DNA from: an uncultured Clostridia bacterium
GTDB lineage: Bacteria; Bacillota; Clostridia; Christensenellales; Borkfalkiaceae
Assembly: GCA_934271735.1 (NCBI GenBank)
Contig: CAKQSB010000002.1
Coordinates: 1 to 64,000, forward strand
DNA length: 64,000 nucleotides
Direction: 5' to 3'
Shown: positions 58,743-64,000 of the stretch, piece by piece
Position numbering within the stretch: position 1 is the first letter of the stretch
Layout of the letters: each line of letters opens with the position of its first letter
Translations under genes and position numbers: made by a program
Notes under the pieces: model-generated
Told to the model about the DNA's origin: nothing
The model's database searches: none
Seen by the model: the letters and a program-made list of their open reading frames with translations, nothing else

Positions 58743-59999
58743 TTACAAACCTCTTGCCATAGCGCAAAACGCAAGACATTCTTTTTCCGTGAAAATAAGG
58801 TCGTCGAGCTTTGTTCGGTAATCGTAAAAGAAAGAATATAGTTCTTCAATCTTTTCCGCTCCGTTGAACGGAATCACCGCTTTGAACTCTCCGTCCTTTT
58901 TAACGAACGCCCGCGAAATTTTATCGCCCGCAAACCCTTTTGTTTTCAAAGTACCCTCTATCCGTTTTTCGATATCGATAAGCGTGAAAACAATATAAGG
59001 CGCATAGTTCTTCGTGTCCGTATGTTCGGCGAGAAACTGCGTGGTTTCAATACCGCCGCGAACCGATTCCGTTTCGCAATCAACATCGAAAAACCTCTCT
59101 ATAAGTCGATTAACGCTGCTGATCGTCGTGTTACGATAGAAATAACCCATCGCGTGAACGTACAACAGTCCGCCGTCTCCGCACACGGTTAAAACACCTT
59201 TCTTTCTGTAAACGGTAAGTTTTTTCCCCCTGTTTTCAAACAGACAATAATCGTCGCCGAGAGTCGTTTTCACTCCTTTTGTCTGCTTGAAAATATATTC
59301 GCAAAGAGGTTCGTATTCACCGTTGCCGCTTATTTTGCAGCCTATGCCCGTAACGACCTGTTTTTTTCCCTCGAACAAAGCCGCTTTCGCAAGTTTGTCC
59401 ACGGCTTCGTTGTAACTGTTGTTGCTATGCCCTTTTACCTTTTCGAAAACGATTTTAAGCGCGCCCGTGTATCTTTTGAGCCTGTTCATATAATAGACCG
59501 AAACCGCGCCTTTGGCTTGCCAGCGACCTTCCGCCCAAGCAGATAAACCTTCGTAGTCGTGATAAATTTTAAGCTTGTCGCAACCGTTTAAAAAAGCCCA
59601 TTTCACTGTTTCGAGCACGCCGAGAATTTCTCCCGCAACGTTTCTCGAAGAAAGAAATTCGGAGTTATTTCCGCTGTCGCAAAAGGAAAACTGCCGCCCG
59701 TCCGGCAAAAAAGTAATCGCGCCGAACGAATATTTTCCCGTCGACTCCTCATAGCTTCCGTCCGTATACGCAACGGCATAACCGTTGTTCATATCTTCCT
59801 TAACGGCGTTTTCGGCGTAGTCCTCGCCCGAAAAATAACATTCGGCTTCCTTTTTCGAGGAAAAACTCTTGTATTTATAACCTTTCTTGCCGGCGAGGAA
59901 CTCCTTGCAGGAATCCCAGTCGGTGAAAAGGTGTTTTTCATCGTTACCTTTAACGGCGTAATACTTGCTCAATTTAACTTTGTGCCGATTTCGACACAC
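58743..59999 (-). CDS. RNase H1 with viroplasmin-like N-terminus and an extra C-terminal region
   Basis: A 418-residue protein. Residues about 10-60 are a viroplasmin-type hybrid-binding domain (KYYAVKGNDEKHLFTDWDSC). Residues about 72-210 are RNase H1 with Asp80 (YTDGS), Glu124 (VAGEILGVLE), Asp148 (YHDYEGL) and Asp201 (NEAVDKLAK), a full catalytic set. The last roughly 205 residues are not part of ordinary RNase H1; a segment LTVYRKKGVLTVCG resembles one strand pair of the TBP-like fold. GTG 59999 has GGAG too close for normal spacing; a TTG at 59972, after KVK, may be the real start. Confidence 0.85.
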   Translation of the reverse strand: MCRNRHKVKLSKYYAVKGNDEKHLFTDWDSCKEFLAGKKGYKYKSFSSKKEAECYFSGEDYAENAVKEDMNNGYAVAYTDGSYEESTGKYSFGAITFLPDGRQFSFCDSGNNSEFLSSRNVAGEILGVLETVKWAFLNGCDKLKIYHDYEGLSAWAEGRWQAKGAVSVYYMNRLKRYTGALKIVFEKVKGHSNNSYNEAVDKLAKAALFEGKKQVVTGIGCKISGNGEYEPLCEYIFKQTKGVKTTLGDDYCLFENRGKKLTVYRKKGVLTVCGDGGLLYVHAMGYFYRNTTISSVNRLIERFFDVDCETESVRGGIETTQFLAEHTDTKNYAPYIVFTLIDIEKRIEGTLKTKGFAGDKISRAFVKKDGEFKAVIPFNGAEKIEELYSFFYDYRTKLDDLIFTEKECLAFCAMARGL

Positions 60000-60147
60000 T
60001 CCTGAATATATTTTAACACAAAAAATATTTTTTTACAACTATATATGAAATTTTAACCGTTTCGGTAACAAATTTACCGACAAGCCCATTGTGTAATATC
60101 ATTTTGTATAATATCATCGAAAACAAAACGGCATTTTACGCAAAAGA

Positions 60148-60187
60148 AAAGCCCGTTTCGCCATTATCTCAACGAAACGGGCTTTTG
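60148..60187. terminator. Terminator after the Hpt gene (bidirectional shape)
   Basis: A perfect 14-bp stem AAAAGCCCGTTTCG/CGAAACGGGCTTTT (60148-60161 with 60174-60187), loop 12 nt, with T runs on both strands. It ends the signalling operon; the stretch to the RNase H gene holds AT-rich repeats and nothing else I can name. Confidence 0.9.
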
Positions 60188-60196
60188 ATTTTATTC

Positions 60197-60553
60197 TCAG
60201 ACTTTTATATATTCTTTTATTGCCGAAACGACTTTTTCGTATTCGGTTTTTACATTTTCAAAAAGCTCGTTCGCGTTCGCCGTAAAAGACCCGCCGCGTA
60301 AAACCTCGGTCAATTCCGCCGCGGATTTTCCGAGCGCCGTGAACCCGAGATTTTGCGCTACGCCTTTTAACGTATGCGCGCCCCTGAAAGCCTGTTCGGC
60401 GTTCTGCTCATTCATTCCTCCATAAAGCAAAGAAAAGCTTTCGTCAGAGATAAACCTCGCGACGAACCGCGAAACAAGCTCCTCGGATATAAGCCTTTTC
60501 ACAACGTCGTCATAATCGCCGCCGATAGAATTATAAAGCTGTTTAAGCGTCAT
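60197..60553 (-). CDS. Histidine phosphotransfer (Hpt) protein
   Basis: A 118-residue four-helix Hpt protein with the phosphorylated His60 in GAHTLKGVAQNLG. It would accept phosphate from the receiver of the hybrid kinase and pass it to an unknown response regulator. Its ATG overlaps the kinase stop (ATGA). Ten consecutive G lie just upstream and act as or next to its ribosome site. Confidence 0.92.
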   Translation of the reverse strand: MTLKQLYNSIGGDYDDVVKRLISEELVSRFVARFISDESFSLLYGGMNEQNAEQAFRGAHTLKGVAQNLGFTALGKSAAELTEVLRGGSFTANANELFENVKTEYEKVVSAIKEYIKV

Positions 60554-62727
60554 TTTCTACCCCCCCCCCGAGTTTTTTTAGCTAATCTTTGTATACACAT
60601 CACAAGCTTATCACCGTCTATCGGTTTGGCTATATGCGCGTTCATTCCCGCCGCGCGGGCATTTTCCACGTCGTCGGCAAACGCACTCGCCGTCATCGCG
60701 ATTATCGGAATTATCTCCGCGTCCGCGCGATCCGAGGCTCTTATTTCTCTCGTCGCGGTAAGACCGTCCGTAACGGGCATCATAACATCCATTAAAATCG
60801 CGTCGATGCCGCCGACTTCGCTTGCGTTGAAAATATCCACGGCTTCTTTTCCGTTTTTCGCCGAAATGATATTCGCCCCCGCAACTTTAAGAACAAACTC
60901 CACGATTTCGAAATTGATTTCGTTATCTTCGGCAACGAGAATATTAAGTCCTTTAAGTCTGCCTTTTTCGTCCGTAACGGGCAAGGATAAAACCTTGTCG
61001 CGGGCTTCGACGGCTTTTAACGTTATGTTTACGATAAACGTCGTTCCTTCGCCCTTTTTGCTCTCGGCGGATATATTCCAACCCGCTCTGTCGATGATTT
61101 TTCTAACTATCGAAAGACCTAACCCAACGCCCTCGAGAACCGTTCCGTCGGTCTGATTTTCGCGTTCGAAAGGCTCGTACATTTTCTTTAAAAACTCCTC
61201 GTCCATACCGATACCCGTATCGACGCACTTATATTCAAAAGAAACCATACCGTCGTTAAACCCCGTTTCGCGGCACGAAACGGTTACTTTTCCGTTAGGT
61301 TTGTTATATTTTATAGCGTTTACGATAAGGTTCGTGAAAACACGTTTCAGCTGAACTTTTCCACCGTAAACGTTGTCGTGAATTATATCGTGCCGCTCGA
61401 CGAACATCGAAATGCCCGCTTCTTTTGCCTGTACGCCCGTGAAGGTTTCGACTTCTTCCAGAAGTTCCGACATAACGAAATATTCGTCTTTCCAGACCGG
61501 TTCGGTTGTATTAAGTTTGTTCATATCGAGAATATCGTTTACGAGATCGAGAAGATATCCGGAAACGTTCCAGATTTTTTCGCGGCACTCGCGTTGTTTT
61601 TCGGGATCATCGTAATAATATTCGCCTATTTTAACCATTCCGCGAATACCGTTTATCGGCGTTCGTATATCGTGGCTCATTCGTCTTAAAAAGTCGGTTT
61701 TAGCCTCGTTCGCGCGGATTGCTTCGGCTGCGAGTTTTTCTTTTTCTATACGATAAGCTTCGTCTCGTTTTTCCTGTTCTTCGCGTTTTTTACGGATAAT
61801 CATAGCTCTTACGGTTATGATAACCGAAACGGCGAGAAGATAAAACAGGAGAAGGTAAGGAATAATCACCGAACGCCCGCTGAAAACGTCGGAATTAGGC
61901 ATATATGTGTAAATGTATAATTCCCGACTCTGAGATCTTATTCCGTAATAAATTCCTTCGTCTTCAATATAGGTAAGTTCGTTAAAAGCGTCGCTTTTTC
62001 TTAACTTCCGTACAATCGGACAATCCTGAGCAAGCGTGCCTACCACTCCGCCGATATTTGCGGCAAGAACAACATTGCCGTCGGTAACGACAACAGTTCC
62101 GCCGGAAGCGAAAACATATCCTTTTAAAAGCGTTGCGACCGAAAATCTGTCGTCTTCGACCTCTTCGATCCAATGACGTCTGTAACACAAAACAACGCCG
62201 TTTCCGTCGTTACGGGAGACCATACTGTAATCATAATAATAGCCGTTCTTTTTCAATCTTTCCGAATAACTTTTGAAAAGATCGCCGGAAACAGAGCCGT
62301 ATGTTTCGAAAAGGGTTTCCCATGTAGTCGCGTCTTCGTCGCCGTCGGAATAAAACGCAATCACTTTGCCCGCCGCCGATTCTTTATCCGAAAAAGTCAC
62401 AAAAATGCCGTTCAGCCTGTTACCTTCCGCAAACGATCGAATTTCGGCATCGAGATTGTCCGATTCGAAATCTATCATGCCCCTTATTGCAAAAGCTTTA
62501 TCGGAAACGTCAAACAAACTCCTGGAAGTATCTTCGCTTGAAAGCTCTTCGTAACGGATACACTGTTGTTTTACATACGTGCCGACCGCATTCATCTGTT
62601 CTTTTGCGTAGTTCTTATCGTTCGCCGTCGTTATAAGCGTTGCGAAAACACCTATTATAAGCCCTACCAGTATGAACGAAGCGATATGGACGATTCCTAT
62701 TCCGGAATCGCTGTTTTTCTTAATCAT
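60550..62727 (-). CDS. Hybrid sensor histidine kinase/response regulator
   Basis: A 725-residue membrane kinase. Membrane helix 1 is about 12-33, an extracellular sensory domain of about 250 residues (Cache-like in size) follows, helix 2 is about 286-308, then a short coiled coil. The H-box FLRRMSHDIRTPINGI carries His352, and N (NLIVNAIKYNKP), G1 (DTGIGM) and G2 (GVGLGLSIV) boxes follow. The receiver has phospho-Asp647 (AILMDVMMP). The gene ends in a stretch of ten G that encodes Arg-Gly-Gly-Gly, 3 codons before the stop. Confidence 0.95.
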   Translation of the reverse strand: MIKKNSDSGIGIVHIASFILVGLIIGVFATLITTANDKNYAKEQMNAVGTYVKQQCIRYEELSSEDTSRSLFDVSDKAFAIRGMIDFESDNLDAEIRSFAEGNRLNGIFVTFSDKESAAGKVIAFYSDGDEDATTWETLFETYGSVSGDLFKSYSERLKKNGYYYDYSMVSRNDGNGVVLCYRRHWIEEVEDDRFSVATLLKGYVFASGGTVVVTDGNVVLAANIGGVVGTLAQDCPIVRKLRKSDAFNELTYIEDEGIYYGIRSQSRELYIYTYMPNSDVFSGRSVIIPYLLLFYLLAVSVIITVRAMIIRKKREEQEKRDEAYRIEKEKLAAEAIRANEAKTDFLRRMSHDIRTPINGIRGMVKIGEYYYDDPEKQRECREKIWNVSGYLLDLVNDILDMNKLNTTEPVWKDEYFVMSELLEEVETFTGVQAKEAGISMFVERHDIIHDNVYGGKVQLKRVFTNLIVNAIKYNKPNGKVTVSCRETGFNDGMVSFEYKCVDTGIGMDEEFLKKMYEPFERENQTDGTVLEGVGLGLSIVRKIIDRAGWNISAESKKGEGTTFIVNITLKAVEARDKVLSLPVTDEKGRLKGLNILVAEDNEINFEIVEFVLKVAGANIISAKNGKEAVDIFNASEVGGIDAILMDVMMPVTDGLTATREIRASDRADAEIIPIIAMTASAFADDVENARAAGMNAHIAKPIDGDKLVMCIQRLAKKTRGGGRK
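60560..60569 (-). repeat. Homopolymer of ten G at the kinase end
   Basis: Ten C on the plus strand; in the mRNA ten G before the kinase stop and the Hpt start. Length change would shift the last codons of the kinase and the spacing of the Hpt ribosome site. Confidence 0.9.
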
Positions 62728-63538
62728 AATTCACCACGCATAAATCGGGGTTAAGCCCGTAAGAATTAAATAAATTTGCGAAATAGCCGTTGTTTTGCAA
62801 TAATGAAAAAGTTTTATTCGTCTTTTCTATAATGTCCGCATTGGTTCCGCGAAGAAACGCAACGCCGACCCGAACATCCAGAAGCGTCTCGTCGAGAATC
62901 CGAAGTTTCATCGTACTCGATTTCATATATTCCAAAAGAACGGTTTCATGCCCCGCAATCGCGTCGACATAACCTTTGTTCAAAGCGGCAAAAGTATAGG
63001 ACATATTCGAAAAACAGTTCAATTGCTTTATTTTCGGGATGTTTATTTTTACGCCTGCTCTGCCCGAAAAAATCTCGTCCGGTTTAGTTGTTGCCTGAAC
63101 CGCGATTCTTTTATTTTCAAGATCGGAAATCTCGACAATCTCGCTATCCTCGCGGACTGCGACAACCTCCCGACTGTTCATATAAGGCAAAGTCCACGAG
63201 TATTCGTTTTCTCTGCCCGTTAAAGAAAAGCAACCCCACACGCAATCGACCTCGCCGCGCGCGAGATAAAATTGCTTCTCGCTCCACGTGATATGCACGA
63301 ATCTGGGCTTATAACCGATATGTCTGCACACTTCTCTCGCAAGCTCCACATCCAGCCCTGCAAACTCGCCGTTGTCGTCGCGATAAACGAACGGTTTATA
63401 ATTGTCGACCCCGATAACAAGCTCGGGAAGATTGTTTTCGTTTTCGGCAGACTCGCCGCCACAACCGCAAAGCAAAATCAACGCCGAAAAAAGCGCCGTT
63501 ATGAAAGCCGCCGCCTTACGTAAAAAAGATCTATTCAT
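62720..63538 (-). CDS. Substrate-binding lipoprotein (bacterial solute-binding family 3)
   Basis: A 272-residue protein with a lipoprotein signal (FLRKAAAFITALFSALILLCGC, in part; cleavage before Cys in LCGC) and a type-3 solute-binding fold: LVIGVDNYKPFVYRDDNGEFAGLDVEL and VDCVWGCFSLTGREN in pattern. No permease or ATPase is adjacent; instead it overlaps the kinase by 8 bp and the HD-GYP gene by 8 bp, so it is probably the periplasmic-type sensor of the kinase or an amino-acid receptor. Confidence 0.88.
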   Translation of the reverse strand: MNRSFLRKAAAFITALFSALILLCGCGGESAENENNLPELVIGVDNYKPFVYRDDNGEFAGLDVELAREVCRHIGYKPRFVHITWSEKQFYLARGEVDCVWGCFSLTGRENEYSWTLPYMNSREVVAVREDSEIVEISDLENKRIAVQATTKPDEIFSGRAGVKINIPKIKQLNCFSNMSYTFAALNKGYVDAIAGHETVLLEYMKSSTMKLRILDETLLDVRVGVAFLRGTNADIIEKTNKTFSLLQNNGYFANLFNSYGLNPDLCVVNYD

Positions 63539-64000
63539 CAGGAAAATTCTCCTTGTTCGCTATTTTCTTAAAATTTTCCGAACACTCCTCGAGACACTCT
63601 AAAATAAGCGGATTAAACGCCCCGCATTCCCCGTTCTTAATCATTCCCATCGCTTTTTCGTGCGAATAAGCGGGTTTGTAAGAACGTTTCGAGATAAGCG
63701 CGTCGTAAACGTCGCAAACGGAAACAACCTGCGCCGAAATCGGAATTTCGTTTCCTTTAAGTCCGTCGGGATAACCCTTTCCGTCGAACCGTTCGTGGTG
63801 GTAACGGCAAATTTCGCGCGCGTACTTTATGAGCGGCTCTTTTTCGAATACTTTTATGTTAAGGAGCATTTTCTCGCCGAGAAGAGTATGAGTTTTCATT
63901 ATTTCGAACTCTTCGGGGGTGAGTTTACCTTTTTTATCGACTATTTTACGGTCTATTCTCACTTTTCCTATATCGTGCAAAGCCGCCGCCGTGGAAATAG
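63531..64000 (-). CDS. HD-GYP domain phosphodiesterase, cut by the window edge
   Basis: Only the C-terminal part (about 156 residues) is visible; the start lies beyond base 64000. It has HDIGK and the HD-GYP signature HHERFDGKGYP, then the conserved ISAQVVSVCDVYDALISKRSYK run (in stretches). Such proteins degrade c-di-GMP. It is the first visible gene of the signalling operon and overlaps the binding-protein gene. The open frame is intact up to the window edge. Confidence 0.92.
   Translation of the reverse strand, partial: ISTAAALHDIGKVRIDRKIVDKKGKLTPEEFEIMKTHTLLGEKMLLNIKVFEKEPLIKYAREICRYHHERFDGKGYPDGLKGNEIPISAQVVSVCDVYDALISKRSYKPAYSHEKAMGMIKNGECGAFNPLILECLEECSENFKKIANKENFPDE

Noticed and set aside
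1..64000. CRISPR arrays, tRNA and rRNA genes, prophage modules
   Set aside because: No regularly spaced direct repeats, no cloverleaf genes and no phage structural genes were seen.

Overview
The window comes from a spore-forming, low-to-moderate GC Clostridia-type Firmicute, probably an uncultured gut lineage. Evidence: a SigA-type factor behind dnaG, the sporulation genes yabP, yabQ, spmA and spmB, FakA/FakB fatty-acid kinase genes, a CdaA diadenylate cyclase, strong Shine-Dalgarno sites, and sigma-A promoters with 17-bp spacers. Nearly every gene lies on the minus strand; only spmA-spmB and a probable 6S RNA lie on the plus strand. No rRNA, tRNA, CRISPR array, transposase gene or prophage was seen.

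Layout from left to right. 1-184 is a hairpin-rich stretch of unknown nature. 297-6015 holds an amidohydrolase, ATP-dependent PEP carboxykinase and the feoA-feoB-FeoB-associated operon. 6146-10780 is gyrB-gyrA. 10965-13789 is yabP-yabQ-divIC-ppx-M50 protease (sporulation and division). 13840-16428 holds a PTS-IIC-like permease, a metallophosphoesterase and a probable spore-related protein. 16502-20641 is metG-tatD-radical SAM-rsmA, with spmAB diverging from it. 21829-28618 is dnaG-sigA-trmK-nif3-cdsZ-MFS. 28631-29206 is a 576-bp non-coding element with terminal inverted repeats and a nested fold. 29242-32884 holds dgt, an SDR and pepP-efp. 32983-39446 is an operon containing uvrB-uvrA behind three small membrane-protein genes, with a LexA-type SOS box in front. 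39652-44728 holds a heterodimeric ABC exporter and a MATE pump.

44859-49802 is fakA-fakB-acetyltransferase-plsX-acpP. These genes would turn free fatty acids into acyl-phosphate and feed phospholipid synthesis; a structured leader precedes fakA. 50186-52338 is cdaA, a 36-residue membrane microprotein and aspartokinase. 52421-55741 is an MBL hydrolase, a ComEC-type channel and holA, the last with a probable leaderless start. A 6S RNA candidate follows, then an S41 protease, a CdaR/PucR-type regulator, and an RNase H with an extra C-terminal region. The right edge is a signalling operon: HD-GYP phosphodiesterase (cut by the window), solute-binding lipoprotein, hybrid histidine kinase and Hpt.

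The most unusual object is the element between dgt and dnaG. Its inverted repeats nest without crossing, and the apical loops of its two long hairpins are complementary over 12 nt. It could be a large structured RNA or a TA-flanked MITE-like insertion. Functions are assigned from motifs and gene order read by eye; no database search was possible.
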